Shown here: one piece after another, positions 1 through 12,204 of the stretch
Position numbering within the stretch: position 1 is the first letter of the stretch
How the letters are laid out: the number at the start of each line of letters is the position of its first letter
From: Hermatobates lingyangjiaoensis
Lineage: Eukaryota; Arthropoda; Insecta; Hemiptera; Hermatobatidae
Direction of reading: 5' to 3'
DNA length: 64,000 nt
Assembly (NCBI GenBank): GCA_026182355.1
Contig: JAPFBL010000313.1
Location: 1-64,000, forward strand
Made by a program: the position numbers and the translations under genes
Notes under the pieces: generated by a model
Database searches by the model: none
Seen by the model: the letters and a program-made list of their open reading frames with translations, nothing else
Told to the model about the DNA's origin: nothing

Positions 1-750
1 AAATTATTTAACTGAGGGCGTGAAACACACAGAGCTGTGCCTATGCTTCCGTATCTGCCCTATTGCACTTCCTTTGTCGATTCTAATTCAGATTATATGT
101 TCTTTAAGAAATTTCTTAATTGTCTTTAGAGAAGTACCTGATACCTATAATGTTTTTATGTATGATTTTTTCCTGAAATCTGTAACCTCTTAAAGGGAAT
201 TGTGTCAGATACACATAGGATGCGGTCAATTGTCCCCACTTCTTCCAGATAGAATCTCCGTTGTTGGTAAGATGTTATTTCCACCTTGCATAAGTGGCAT
301 TTAAGATTACAGTGTCCGGTTAGATATTCTACATAATTTTTAAATCCCATCTTTAAAGATATATAATTTTCTTTAGAAAATTTTAAGTTCATTTAGTATA
401 AAGCTTCTCAGAGTAAATGAGACATGATTGTTCTAGACAACATTTATCTGCTTCTTTCTTTATCTATTTACGAACTGAATCCTTGAGAAAGCTAGGGTTT
501 ATTACAGGTCGCAGAAGGTTTATTTGGCTCCAGTATTTTCAAAACATACGACTTTCTTATTCCCTGTATTGCCTTCTAGCCTAAGTGAGAGATAACTTAT
601 TTTTACTGCTTTTCCTATTAATTTTACATTCCCTAAAACACCATATAAGAGCCTCATTCTTGAAATCAATAACTTGTTGATGCCGCAGGTAAAGCAGGTG
701 GTCACTGCCCCTTGCTTATCTTTGTCGTATACCAGTATACCTTGTACCAT
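1..750 (-). pseudogene. Jockey-like LINE, C-terminal end, decayed, runs off left edge
   Basis: On the minus strand two open stretches (392-156 and 750-520) resemble the tail of a Jockey-type ORF2. The first contains LTGHCNLKCHL, then a Cys-x2-Cys and TIDRILC, which fits the familiar TGH...L..HL...C..C...E...HILC module after the RNase H domain. The second contains GVLGNVKLIGKA, weakly like the RNase H motif VPGHxGxxGNExAD. Stops and frameshifts separate the pieces, so it is a fossil. Copies of the same 3' region lie at 2880, 6420, 48074 and 56690. The RNase H assignment is tentative; the TGH/Cys module is more convincing. Confidence 0.5.
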
Positions 751-2140
751 GGTACAAGGCTACTTGGGACCTTCTCTATATGATACCATTGCTTTTATCA
801 TAGCATTGATAGCAATTTTTAAAAGACTAAAATGTAGATATAGTAAATAAAATCCCCATAGAAGAACATTTATTTTGTGGCCTTAGATAATGTATCTGCT
901 GAATGACTTTTGTGGACCAGTCTTTCATCTAATGGGACCCTCAAACTTCTTGTATATCTCTTTAGATGTAGTTTAGTATTTTTTAATGAAGAAGTCCGGC
1001 AAACAAGTAGAAGGTGTAAACATTTCTAACAACTATCATTTACCACACACTTGAAACATAATAATTTAATGATTAAGGCCTACTTTCTGTAAGAAAAATA
1101 TAAGGATTGTTACAGATGGATATATATCTATTTCTCTAATACCATTCTTGCTTCTGCAACTATTCTACAGAATAAAAAATCTGCGGTAAGGGGTTTTTAT
1201 TTCAAATTTATTAATTATTATTAAATTATTTTTGTATTGATTATTAATGTATGTATTTATTATTAATCACCTATAATGACCTCTAACCTGTTTGATTCAT
1301 ATGCATGCACCCTGACCTTTCGGCCAATAACATGACATGAAGCAACCCAGATCGATGTTTTTTACGTAGTGCCCTTTAGCCACATCAGCGGTGCCCAAAC
1401 CCCTCCAAACCACATGGTAAGACAGAGGCACAACGCGCTACCTATGTGCCCAAGTAACCACCTCTAATCACCTCTAACCACTTAACCCCTTGCCGGAGGT
1501 GCAGCAATTAAAGACAGCGCTATTAAGAATTCCTTTTTTTTTTTAACATCGAATTATTCATCTGCATACCACGGCGCATCGTAACCGTGATTGCCCATAG
1601 TACTGAGTAGCTCATCTACACCAAATCACCACAGATTCCTAAAGTGGTCAACATTTCAGTTGTGTAAGATCAATTTCTTGAACTAATTATTCTTGCGGTA
1701 TATTAAGATTATCCATTAGATAAAAGATTTGTTTTATGGAACTGATACTGTTGATTTTCCTTTCTCACAAGTATGGTGTTCCAATAAAGATGCTTATTAT
1801 GTATTATGCCAAAAACTTTTCATGTTACTACAAATAGAACCTAGTAGTTGTCATTATTAGTGTAGAATTTTTATTTCACATGGTAAGCTAATTAATTGTA
1901 AGACAAAACCTAAAAAGTGTATTGAATCACTGGAGTAGTGCCTTAAAAATATTAGCCGTTATATCAAAATGAACAAAAAGTACTTTTACAATTTTCAAAT
2001 ATTGTGAAAAATATATCTTGTTAAACAGAACAAGAGTCTGGTGTAAAATATTGAAGCTTAAAGATTTGTACTCATCATGTGGATTGGTAGCATCACACTA
2101 CTTACAACAACCATTTACCACACACTGAGAAAGATCGTAA
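751..2140. other. intergenic, no gene recognised
   Basis: AT-rich DNA without a convincing coding exon. It includes a less AT-rich patch at about 1280-1530 with short degenerate repeats of AACCACCTCTA (1455-1490). The same motif occurs in reverse orientation at 23365-23425. Confidence 0.5.
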
Positions 2141-2172
2141 AAAAATCTGGAGTGGCCTACAGTTAAGTTTAA
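2141..2172 (-). repeat. copy of the shared 3' tail module (minus strand)
   Basis: Reads on the minus strand as a variant of the module TAGGCCACTCCAGATTTTTT found at the end of LINE, B and D repeats elsewhere in the window. The 5' half of its hairpin is mutated. Confidence 0.6.
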
Positions 2173-2185
2173 TGTAAGCCAACAT

Positions 2186-2879
2186 AATATCAAACTCGTT
2201 TAGGGTCTATTGAGATTTTGTTTGATTTTAATGTGACTATCTGTCTAAGTTATAATATACACTTTGTTAAAGTATTATCAAGCAAATAGTTAATAAGTTT
2301 AATGAGTTCATTTGTTTTATTGTAGCTATAAATAATTTGTGAAATATAAAAACTTTGAAATTGTTCGTTTAGAACCGTGGTTACCAAATTGGTTCAGGTG
2401 GACCCCCAGGAGTCCACGGAGGACTCGACGGGGGTCTACGTTGGCATAACAAAAAAATGTGGGTTCTCAATCCTAAAGCGGGTGTCGACAAAAATTTATC
2501 TGCTTTCGATACTGAAGAACTAACTAGAATGATGCCTCCGTTACCTGCCTGTTTGATATACATACTTTTATTTTATGTTTAATAAGTATATTTCTAATAT
2601 TTGAGTGTGATAGGTGTGTATTTAAACTAAATACTGAACATAGTGATTATTAGATACTTTCATAAAAGAAAAGAAAGCCAAGAAATGTTAAACTTTTTGT
2701 CCCTACTTTATTTCCAAAGAATGAAAACATTAACTGAAGAGCAGAAGTTCTTGAACACATTCGATATGAATGCTGGACAACCACCTTTAAGAGATCAAAG
2801 ATTTTTGGTACATAAGACCAAGAAAAGTAAGAAATATTTCTACAAAAACAATTCTAAAGTTGAATAAAGAACTTGTAAT
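2186..2879. other. unassigned; possible hAT-end remnant near 2372-2450
   Basis: A stretch rich in GGACCCCC/GGGGTC (about 2372-2450) looks like the terminal region of ZBED/hAT-type elements, but I could not find a matching opposite end or target duplication. A 74-codon ORF at 2643-2867 resembles nothing I know and is probably chance or transposon debris. Confidence 0.25.
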
Positions 2880-4010
2880 ATAACATTGAATTGAGAAACC
2901 ATAAAGGGAATCACAATAGGACAGTATGGTCACCGTGCGCACGAGTCAGATGAGACTCAAGTCCTCAGTTTAATAATAATGAGTCAGATTTGTCTAGATG
3001 AATGATTTCAAGTCACTACAACTGATGAAGTAACTATAACCATGATAAAACAATGGACTCATTAAATGTATTTTATATGAGTTTGTTAATAAAAAGATTT
3101 CACATAAAGACGTGAAATAACAATCAATGATCAAACCACAATATGAAATGGGAAAAGAAGACTAAGATCTTTCAACCGCAACAAGCGGTCTTCGTCAGAG
3201 TTAAAAACCCAACTGAGTCAGTACGCCAAACATATATTTTCTGATCCTGTCCGAAGAATGATAGCAGGTTGTCTTAGAAAGCGTTCAATCAAACTATATG
3301 TTGCACCCTTGAACAATACATGATGTATAGCATTGACTTCCTGATGTATTTATGACACCATTATCTTTGGATTATATTGAAGTATGGGAAATCTATTCTT
3401 TTGTTCTTTATCACAAAAAGGACACTAAAAGCTTCTTTTTTGGTCATTACATGAAGCTGAAATCATTTATTAGATTTGTCAGATAAAATAGACACATTTT
3501 AGGGTTTTAAAGAAAATAATTACTTATCTTAATTCTACTACACTTGTAAATACTAAACAATGTTCTCAGAGAGATGTGCTATTGATTATATTATTGATAT
3601 TAGTTGTGGATGACCTACAGAATACTCTGTATAACGATGGCTATAATACGCAAGGTTATCCAGAAGACCCTTTATAAAAGAAGAGTAATACTTGATGATC
3701 AAACCACAATAATGGGAAAACAAGTCTAAGATCTTTCAACCGTAAACAAGCGGTCTTCGTCAGAGTCAAAAACCCAACAAGACCGCTTGTTACGGTTGAA
3801 AGATCTTAGTCTTCTTTTCCCATTTTCATATTGTGGTTTGGTCATGAGTTTGTTAATACTTTATAAGGAACTTTATCATCACTTCTACATGATAACCATA
3901 TTAAAGTAAAACAAAAAATTCATTGTCAATACGTTCACTTATTGTTTAGTTGAGTGGGAGTCACTCCACATTTTTAAGAAATAATATGGATCTCAAATAA
4001 TTTTTAAAGA
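2880..4010 (+). repeat. Jockey-like LINE 3' end split by a foldback insertion
   Basis: The segments 2880-3090 and 3844-4010 align with the LINE 3' region at 48230-48566 (shared AGATGAGACTC-like and GAGTTTG-like blocks) and end in the tail hairpin GAGTG/CACTC near 3950. They are interrupted by the foldback unit 3091-3843, which is flanked on both sides by the 14-mer ATGAGTTTGTTAAT (3077-3090 and 3844-3857). That is a target-site duplication, so the LINE copy is older than the foldback. Confidence 0.65.
3091..3843. mobile_element. composite foldback element (family FB-A plus 470-bp body)
   Basis: The left part (3091-3222) is one FB-A arm, beginning with the hairpin TTTCAC/GTGAAA type end. The middle (3223-3694) is a 470-bp body whose reverse complement occurs at 16011-16483. 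The right part (3695-3843) is an FB-A inverted repeat. The whole is bounded by a 14-bp target-site duplication. No coding capacity is seen. It is probably a non-autonomous Penelope-like derivative; see the motif entries. Confidence 0.7.
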
Positions 4011-4810
4011 AAACTATCAAGTTTAAAATTAATTTGAATTCAGTCATTTTGTATAGTGACAAGTAGTTCTAGAGCTTTAGTTTGCTGACCGCTGAATACA
4101 ATATACATACGTAGTATAATTTTTGAGTTATTTCAATAAATTGAATTTCTTTGCATCAATAACCCGAGAAATGAATTTTTAATTAAACGCAATTATGTAA
4201 ATATTAATTAATGAAATAATTTAACAAATAATTAAAATCTGATCCTTACAAATAGTAATTTAATTGAGTTATTTGTACATTTAATAATAAATTTAGCTGA
4301 CCCCAATTAATAAAGATTTATTATTATTCATAATAATTTAATTAATAATTTTATAACTAAAAGAAAAATGACTATAATGGTAAAGGATTACTTAAAATAA
4401 ACACCCAGCCAATTAAAATTCCCATAAGTTATAAAAATTATGCAGAATTATAAATTGTACTAGGATTAGCGATTTGCATACAGGTTTAACTGGATTAGAA
4501 ACACCTTGCATTTGAAATGATTGATAGTTTGTTTATTAATTATATCATGGAATTGGTCACTGTTTATTGTGAAATAACACACATATTTTTTCTCTGCCTA
4601 TGTGTTGTAAGGACTATGAACATGTTATAATTACACCGCTAACATATAATTTAATTAACGCTTACATTTGCAGAAGCTGTTAACTGGAAATATTCCTGTC
4701 ATTAACACATTTGTATTGCTAAAGTAACTTTTGAATCTTGAAGATTTGACTGCAAAACGATTATTTCTGCAAAAAAACAATAAATATACCCTTTTATGTT
4801 TTGAGAAAGA

Positions 4811-5095
4811 GACTGCCTAACGTCTCCAGGTAATTAAGCCTACCTGTCTACATGCTAATTAAGTTAATTGGGAAATTTTGACGAATCTATACATTTTGAG
4901 GTTGTTTGAACCTTATTTTTAGTTGTTGGCAAGATACTGCCTACCATCTTTAGTACTTTAAACCTATCTGCATGCTAATTAAGTTAATTGGGAAATTTTG
5001 ACGAATCTATACATTTTGAGGTTGTTTGAACCTTATTTTTAGTTGTTGGCAAGATACTGCCTACCATCTCCAGTACTTGAAACCTATCTGCATGC
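4811..5095. repeat. tandem repeat, about 120-bp unit, 2.3 copies
   Basis: The block beginning with ACTGCCTA recurs at 4811, 4934 and 5054. The second and third starts are exactly 120 bp apart, and the internal 90 bp (CATGCTAATTAAGTTAATTG and following) are nearly identical between the first two units. Confidence 0.85.
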
Positions 5096-5589
5096 TAATG
5101 AGAATTAAGAACGATTTTCTTAATGAGCGTATTCAATGAATAGAAGTTGTTGATGGTCAAACTTGCGACTTATCAAAGATTCATAATAAGTGGAGCATAT
5201 CTTCTTGGCTGTAAATCTTTCAATGTTAGAGAAGGTAATGCAGACAAAACTTTGAAATTGTTAGAGTAACGTAATAATCCTTAGTCGAGTAAATTCAGGT
5301 GTTAGGCTAATTTATATTGGGCAGTTAGTGTTATGATAGTTAAAGGACTTTCAGGGACTATCTGAATGACGAATTAGACCTTAAAGCTTTTGATTAGAGT
5401 GATTACAAATCATCACTAGGATTAGAAGCTTTTTGGTTTCAAGAAAAGAGCCCCACTCTGGAATACGGTTGTGTCAAAAAATAATAGTGAAACTAGTAAA
5501 AATAAGTTAACGCATATAACGCGTTATAACGCCTGTAACAAGGGATTGCAGAGGAGAGACAATGAACCGCTCGAAATAGATATCAGAAA

Positions 5590-6199
5590 TAGGGTTTATA
5601 ATAAAACCGACATTTTAGAAAATCGGTTTTCGAATAGTAATTTTTCTAGAAAACCGGTTTTCAACGGTTTCGAATTTTTTTAAAAAAAAATTTTCCTCGA
5701 ATATTCTGTAATTTGAACGAAAAAATTTAAAAAAAAAATTAAAAGCAGTTTTTAACTGAAATTATTTACTGTTCAATTTTATTTATAGTAAAATGTTTTT
5801 ATGCAATTTAGTAGAACAAATAAATAATAGTTGACTAGGATTAAATAACTTTAAAAACAATTATTCGTTGTTTATGCATAATTTTCACATATAAGGATGT
5901 AAATATTTTTATAATAGTGAAACGAATTATTCAGCAAGGGGTTTGAATAAATAAAAACAATATATTTTCATATTTTTATAATAACCATATTATTAAATCG
6001 GACCGATATGATTCCAAGAACCAAACCGCTTGCAACAGTGTTTTCATCAATCTGGTACATTTGGCTACATTTGTCATTTACAAATTTTTTTTTAAGTGTT
6101 ATTCATATATTGAAAACCGATATTTTCTACTAAAAAAACCGGTTTTCGAATTTCATAATTTTCTCTAAAAAACCGGTTTTTAAAAACCGACAAACCCTA
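5590..6199. mobile_element. hAT-like MITE rich in AACCGGTTTT motifs
   Basis: It begins TAGGGTTT and ends AAACCCTA, a short terminal inverted repeat. It is flanked by 8-bp direct repeats ATCAGAAA (5582-5589) and ATCAGCAA (6200-6207), one mismatch apart, as expected for hAT insertion. Subterminal CCGGTTTT motifs occur in both orientations. There is no transposase; a 70-codon ORF overlapping its left end (5471-5683) is chance. Confidence 0.7.
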
Positions 6200-6419
6200 A
6201 TCAGCAATGAATGGATAAAGAAGAAAGGAAGTAAGTTGGGTTCAACAACCCTGTCTAATTAAATTTAAAAAAAATTATTCCAACATTTATAAGAAAATAC
6301 TACACAATAAGAGGAAGGATTCAGAAGAATTTAAAAATATCAAACTGCTTTGAGTTTCCATGACTGCTATTTATGACAAATAGAATTAACGTAATACAAA
6401 TAATGCATACTCTATCTGG

Positions 6420-6925
6420 AAGCTGCGGAAACCTTTAATAGCATTCCATCTGAATTCGTGGTAATTACCTACAAGAGGTTAAAGATTTTTTGTAAACTAT
6501 ACTTATAACTCATAAAACTGAAAGGCGATTCTTTAAGGTCAATTTTGAAATTCAATAGAGCTATTAAAATTCAAAGCTGATTTTAAGAACGAAAAGTGCA
6601 GAACATGGCAACACTGCACACGGTCTTATCACTTTCTTATTATTAAGAGTCTCAGGACCTCTTAATGATAAGAAATTTTCTCATTGTTCTAAATCAACTA
6701 TTTCTAATTTCTTATAACTGACAACATGTTTATAGCTACAATAAAAGAAATTAATCCTTAAATTGATAACCTATTAGTTTGATAATACTTTACCGTAGTG
6801 TATATTATTACTTTCATGACGATATTCACATTAAAATAAAAAAAAAACTCAATTGATTGTAAACGAGTTTGTTAAGTTTACATTTACAATGTTAAGTTGT
6901 TAAGTGTAGTCCACTTCAGATATAT
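6420..6925 (+). pseudogene. Jockey-like LINE 3' fragment with tail module
   Basis: The 5' part translates as a mutated AAETFNSIPSE..., aligning with ETFAYILSECET of the 48074 copy (the HILCEC region), followed by KRLKIF. It continues through the 3' UTR to the tail, whose hairpin AAGTG/CACTT lies at 6902-6916. Relative to the usual GAGTG/CACTC this is a compensated pair change. Confidence 0.6.
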
Positions 6926-8008
6926 CGCATTCTTTAAGTTGAAACATTAAAAAACTCATTCACAGAAGTATGGAGACGAACTTAAACATTTTGAAAAGTT
7001 AACAATATATTTCAAAGGGCTAGATAAAATGGTAAATTATATTATTAATTCTTTCAAATACATGAAATTAGAAATAAATTATAATACTTATTGTGAAAAT
7101 GATCAATTAATAATTGTGTTATTCCAAAAGTCAAGTCTAAGAATTAGGTATAGTTTTTCTAGATGTTGGTTAATTGGCATGTTTTTGACTATTATAACCA
7201 AAGTTAATATCTTGATTATATTAACATGTATTTGAAAGGAAGGGCTGATTGAAGTTGTAAAAGAGATGTTTAAGTTTAACAACCTTTTGACTAATTGGGG
7301 CAGGGATCAAGGTTGGCTGAGAAACAGATGTAGCGGCGTTAGGTGTGGATGACCTTAAAAAAAAATTCTCCTTGGAATGGATTACAAGTGCCCGCGGCCG
7401 TATATCCTTCTCTATCGGCCTTGGCAACAAACGTGTCACTGGGATTTATCTATCCCATCGATCGAACTCCTTAACCTGTTCACCCACATTCCTTTTTTGT
7501 TCGCTGCGTACAGTCCGTACCTCCGACACTCCTCCTGCAGTCAATTACACAAGCAATCACCGGCCAGAGACCCTGATCTTAATGACTGCTGGACACATCT
7601 GACCAATAGCTCCAGATTACTACTTGCTTCAGACAGCCTAACCTAAATATGACTAACAACCGTCCATCAGTCTTCTAATAGAGAGCTTATAATTCTTAAT
7701 AAATATACCTCGATGAGTCCACCCCACCATCAAATCAACAGCGCTATGTAGCATATCATTCAAGAAAAATATACTAATTTAAATTCTTATTATAATTTAA
7801 GATTGCTAAAGAAGCTATTAATAACTTCTGATTTTCCATTAATATCTGTTTGAAAATAGCTATTAATTACTGATTTCAATAAGGAATAAATAAGTTCATT
7901 GGAATCAGATTAGCTTTAAATCTCTATCTAATAGACTTAAAGATGCAATTCTAACGTAGTACAATCAGTCAGTTGTATCACCGATACTCACCCTTAGGTT
8001 CTTAATTC
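6926..8008. other. intergenic; less AT-rich island at 7230-7680 of unknown origin
   Basis: 7230-7680 is clearly richer in GC than its surroundings and holds two overlapping ORFs (7345-7602 and 7377-7646) plus one on the other strand (7439-7221). I recognise no domain in any of them. It lies about 350 bp upstream of a hairpin motif at 8009 and could be 5' sequence of the same mobile element. Confidence 0.35.
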
Positions 8009-8035
8009 CTGAGGAAGGACACTACGTGTTCGAAA
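8009..8035 (+). ncRNA. CTGANGA-hairpin-GAAA motif, 6-bp stem
   Basis: CTGAGGAA is followed by stem GGACAC, loop TAC, stem GTGTTC and GAAA. The stem has six pairs including one G-U. It has the same layout as the motif in the foldback elements. Expression or ribozyme activity is not shown by the sequence. Confidence 0.5.
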
Positions 8036-8539
8036 CGTATATAAAATTTTTATATGTGAAGACCATTTTATTAACTTAAAGATACAAATTAAAACACAAA
8101 TTTCAGAAAGCTTTAAAAGAGGGAAAAGAAAATCGACTTCTATTATAATAACTGTAAGTAATTTATATCGTTAGGGTTTTCTGTTAACCCTGTAATGAAA
8201 GTCGATCATTGTTCTGATGATCAAGTTGCACTTGTACTCGCCTTTTGCAAACAATAAAATGTTATTTTGCGATATCCTATTCAATATCGCCTTCAAATCT
8301 TCTTCCTCAACGTCTTCTTCTCTTCTTCTTCTTCTTCCTAGTTCATCTTCCCAATGCCATTCACATCCATGGCAGTGACACTGCAACACAAGTTTGTTTT
8401 AAAGTCGCCATTTACACCAAAGATGATTTAAAGTAAAATATCCGGTGTCTGCCTTCATAAGCTAGGGAACATCCTTGTTTTCATTAGAAAATAGTTTGTG
8501 TTTAGAACGAATTTTTGAAGACTCCAAGTGGTATATATC

Positions 8540-8785
8540 TTAAGCATTTGTAATATTAAAGTAAATCGAGTCCTTGTCTGTATAGATGAGTGATAGGTCT
8601 GGCTTAAAAACAGGCTTCAAAACATCGTAAAAGTACGGATACATTATAAATTTGTATATCGTGAGGATGCGGGCTCCTATTGTAGTAGTCTTGCTATAAA
8701 ACACTTTTTTCTTGTCCAATGTAACGGAAACTAAATGCTCATTAAAGATTTGACGGTCTACAAAGGCATGATGATCTAATATTTG
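8540..8785 (-). pseudogene. DNA polymerase B fragment, Polinton/Maverick-like
   Basis: About 80 codons are open on the minus strand, ending at a TAA (8540-8542). The end holds LSLIYTDKDS (8567-8596), matching the palm-domain motif YxDTDS of protein-primed family B polymerases, with T replaced by K. About 25 residues before it is the pattern IYKFIMYPYFYDVLKP, matching the MYxFHYxxxKP stretch that precedes this motif in Polinton/Maverick polymerases. An in-frame stop ends it upstream at about 8786 and nothing longer is retained, so this is a short fossil. A related virus source cannot be excluded. Neighbouring DNA shows no integrase or capsid remnant that I could recognise. Confidence 0.6.
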
Positions 8786-8983
8786 TCAGGAATTTCTCAA
8801 TATTTATCAATTTAATATTTTGTCCTTGCAAACATTCAGTAAACTCATAACATATATGCTGCTGGGAAAAAGTTTGTAAAATTGGTTATAATATCCATAG
8901 TCTGTATTTTTCCGTTTATCCTTGCCATTAAAAATTCACATTCCACTTTCATTATTTTATTATCATGAAATCTCATGTGGAGT

Positions 8984-9071
8984 GTTAAACATTTCTGGTG
9001 GACAACCACCCACCATATGCAGGCAGGTGGTTAAACATTTCTGGTGGACAACCACCCACCATATTCAGGCA
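8984..9071. repeat. direct repeat, 46-bp unit, two copies
   Basis: GTTAAACATTTCTGGTGGAC and the following 26 bases occur at 8984 and again at 9030, almost identical. Confidence 0.85.
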
Positions 9072-10051
9072 TACATACTCTCATTAAGAGGACCTCAAAA
9101 CGTGTAAAACTGTTTAAAAAATTCAAATTTATACAAAAAAGTCTTATTCAAATTAACTGTAAGATTTGCAGAAACAAACTAAAAAATCTGAAGTAGGCTC
9201 CAGACAACTTTCAATTACCCAATTAAAACATTTAATTCAGAGGTAGGCAGAAAATAATATTATAATTAATTTAACAACTTTAAGCTCAGGATACACGTAG
9301 ATACGTGTTTTTGTATTACAGATACAAACGTTTGAGCGATGTAACAAGCCATCTCTTTAGAAGCCTTTAAAATGTAATTTACTATTCCTATTTGGTTCAG
9401 TGGTAGAACACACATCGGAAATCCAACTCTTCTAAATGATAATCGAATAAGACACCAAGAATACCAATCGTTATAAAAAAACTTGTCCCAACGACGTCAT
9501 TACGAAATGCAAACGTGTAGACATACATTCTTAGAGGAAATTTAATGTAAACAAGCAAATTATTATTTTTTAAAAAATGTGTAAAAATTTCCATATAATA
9601 TTGAGCACTAATTAAGCAGATTTGTAACAATCAATTCTAGTAACTATCACTTTATAAATTATAAATTTCACTAAAATGAATAAAAAAAAATTGGAAAAGC
9701 ACACATTTAGATTTACTATACGTAATCCTATTGTCAAATTTCAACGTAAATTTAATTACTTGATTTATTTTAATGTGGCTATTGAAAAACGTATTATAAA
9801 ACCCTTTATTAAAGAATTAAATTGAAATTAAATATTAATGGTAGTTGATTAAATAGTTATTGAATTACTTAATTTCCTTTAATATATTTATCTCACTTTA
9901 TCAATTATACAAAAAATGTAATTATAGAGCAAAATTTGGCTACATTACAAATTTTGACAGCGACTACAGATGGAAAGTAAATAGTCCTATTCTACTATAG
10001 AAATAGTCCTAGTCTAATAGATAATAGATACCTATATTATAATATATATAT
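9072..10051. other. AT-rich intergenic DNA, nothing recognised
   Basis: No exon, repeat boundary or RNA gene stands out. A 77-codon minus-strand ORF (9397-9630) has no recognisable domain. Confidence 0.4.
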
Positions 10052-10059
10052 ATATATAT

Positions 10060-10861
10060 CAGTGGCGATTTCTCAGGGAATGCAACACATGCATTGCATG
10101 CATAGAATTCACCTTTAAAGAAACCAAAATGTTCGAGACTCGAAATATTTAAAGCAACCCCTTTTTTTTTTTCCTCCACACGCTAAGAAACCATTTTCTA
10201 TGATTGCGCTAAGCTTCCCAATGCAGGGGTTTACTCTTATCATTTCTGGTTAATGAAAATGGTCTTAATTGCCAAGAGAAACAAGAACGAAGTTTGCATA
10301 CACTGCAACTCAGGCTTGCTGAGCTCCTCAAATACATACTGGAAAGTGATTTGCACACAGGTCTTCCGGAAATTTATAAACTCATGAATTTGGTTATGAC
10401 TATTCCATAACAACAGCAAGTGTTGAGAGATCGTTTTCTGCCCTCAAAAGAATTAAAAGTTATTTACGAAGCTCCCAAAGTGAAAGAGCGATTGTCTATT
10501 TATCCCTAATTTCAATTGAAAGACATTTACTTAAAGATCTCATGGCAGATAGAGAGAAGTTTTATGGTTTTGTTATCGAAGAATTTTGCAAGAAGTTTTT
10601 ATTCAAATGATGTATTGTGTATCTCTTTCTTTAATAAAAACATTTTTTGCCTATTTTTATTGTATTGGTTAATAAAAGTTAATGTTAAAAGTATTTCCAA
10701 ATAAAACCTGATTCAAATCCCCATAAAATGTTTTTAATACATCATTATCCTTTTGTGCAACATGAAAAGACTGAACATGAGAATTAGAAGGGTATTTCTC
10801 TGTATTTCTTTTATTCTTTGAAAATTGCATGCCTAAAGAAAAAGGTCAGGAGTCGCCACTG
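10060..10861 (+). mobile_element. internally deleted hAT transposon with 8-bp target duplication
   Basis: The left end is CAGTGGCGATTTCTCAGG, and the right end is its imperfect inverse, finishing AGTCGCCACTG. The terminal nine bases match exactly. Both sides carry ATATATAT (10052-10059 and 10862-10869), the 8-bp duplication typical of hAT, inside a (TA)n tract. At 802 bp it is far shorter than an autonomous hAT and keeps only the transposase C-terminus. Confidence 0.85.
10255..10610 (+). pseudogene. hAT transposase, C-terminal dimerisation domain remnant
   Basis: Starting at 10255 the frame reads ENGLNCQEKQ..., then LPEIYKLMNLVMTIP. A one-base loss near 10405 shifts the frame, which then continues TASVERSFSALKRIKSYLRS, LSLISIERHL and ends KKFLFK-stop at 10608-10610. 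ASVERSFSALKRIKSYLRS is the hallmark of the hAT C-terminal dimerisation region (Dimer_Tnp_hAT). The zinc finger and catalytic regions are absent, so it cannot mobilise the element. Confidence 0.85.
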
Positions 10862-10862
10862 A

Positions 10863-10869
<7 letters not shown>

Positions 10870-10905
<36 letters not shown>

Positions 10906-12042
10906 ATAATAGATATAGTATAAAAATAGTCCTATTCAGATAATACTTCTTACAAATTTTAAATTTTTTAGAATCACTTTAAGCTCAAGTAGCTTTGGCA
11001 CCTATTCTAGTAGAATTTACGAAAAGTACCTCTCCCTTATTTCAAATTACCTTAACATAATAAGGTTCTTTTTCTCTAAGAAGAACTATATGACTGTAAT
11101 TTGTCATTAAGGTTTTTCAAAAGATGCCACTTGGGGACTGTTTCTGGGTAAAATATTCTAGATAGATACTCGGTCACTTTTTGAACATAAAAGTCATTTA
11201 TGTTCCTCCTAATGACAGCAATTTTAATGAAAATCAAGCAGATAAATAGCAAAAATATCATTTTTTTACATATCACACACACACACACTTATTTAGAGCA
11301 ACATGAAGAAAATTAATATTTATAAAATCTATTTCATTGTACTTCAAGACCTCAAAATGTGTACTTCCTTTGAAATCGTGATATTGGTATTTAATTCCCG
11401 AAAATAACCTTCATACAGAAGTTAAATGAAATAATTATAAACATATGAAATAAAATATTAATTAGTTACTATTAAAGTATTTAATTATTATTATTAAAGT
11501 ATTTACTATATATTGAGATGTATCAATGATTATAAATACTGCAATATGGATATACTGCAGACTAACTGAACCACAGACAGTCCGCAGTGTACAATTGTCA
11601 GATCTAATTACTCCCTTTAAAAGTACCAGAGGTCATCTCATTATTAAATTATTAATTTAGTATTACACAGCGTCTTGATTAAATATTAATTACCGGTATT
11701 ATATTGACATGTTATTATTGAAATCGCGGCGCTCGAGTGAAAGGTAACGTATCAATAGTGTATTTCAGTTCCATGATTTCTCTATTCAGAGTTGAATTAC
11801 AAGATCGATGGACACAGATTGTGTATTGATTTCTTGAGGTTTGACGTAATTTTGTGCCAATACAATTCGTTTGCGTCATAATTTATATTTAATATACAAC
11901 ATATTAATTTCTTAGTAATGTATTAATTTATCTCTTTGCAATACAATTTTTTGAAGTACAATAATATTCTGAAGACCACCTTATTTTTATTTAATACTCA
12001 TTATGATACATTAAAGAAATAATTTTTACTATATATATATAT
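10870..12042. other. AT-rich intergenic DNA with (TA)n at 10862-10900
   Basis: A TA microsatellite adjoins the hAT element. The rest is unremarkable AT-rich sequence without recognised coding or repeat content. Confidence 0.4.
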
Positions 12043-12170
12043 AAAGATTTCACATAAACACGTGAAACAACAATCAATGATCAAACCACAATAAGAAATG
12101 GGAAAACAAGACTAAGATCTTTCTTGTTTTTCTAGTCTTGTTTTCCCATTTCTTATTGTGGTTTGATCAT

Positions 12171-12173
<3 letters not shown>
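12043..12173. mobile_element. FB-A foldback copy, inner part deleted
   Basis: The left arm starts AAAGATTTCACATAAACACG, reads through to AAGATCTTTC, and meets a shortened right arm that ends TGATCATTGA at a (TA)n tract. The centre of the palindrome, with the CTGA-hairpin motif, is missing. Only the left side carries the outer TTTCAC/GTGAAA hairpin. Confidence 0.75.

Positions 12174-12204
<31 letters not shown>

Noticed and set aside
8171..8436. Glu/Arg-rich ORF and its complement
   Set aside because: Caused by a CTTCTT-type purine/pyrimidine stretch; no supporting signals.
9390..9440. TTGGTTCAGTGGTAGAAC, like the 5' part of tRNA-Gly
   Set aside because: There is no B-box, T-arm or acceptor stem downstream; at most a tiny tRNA relic.
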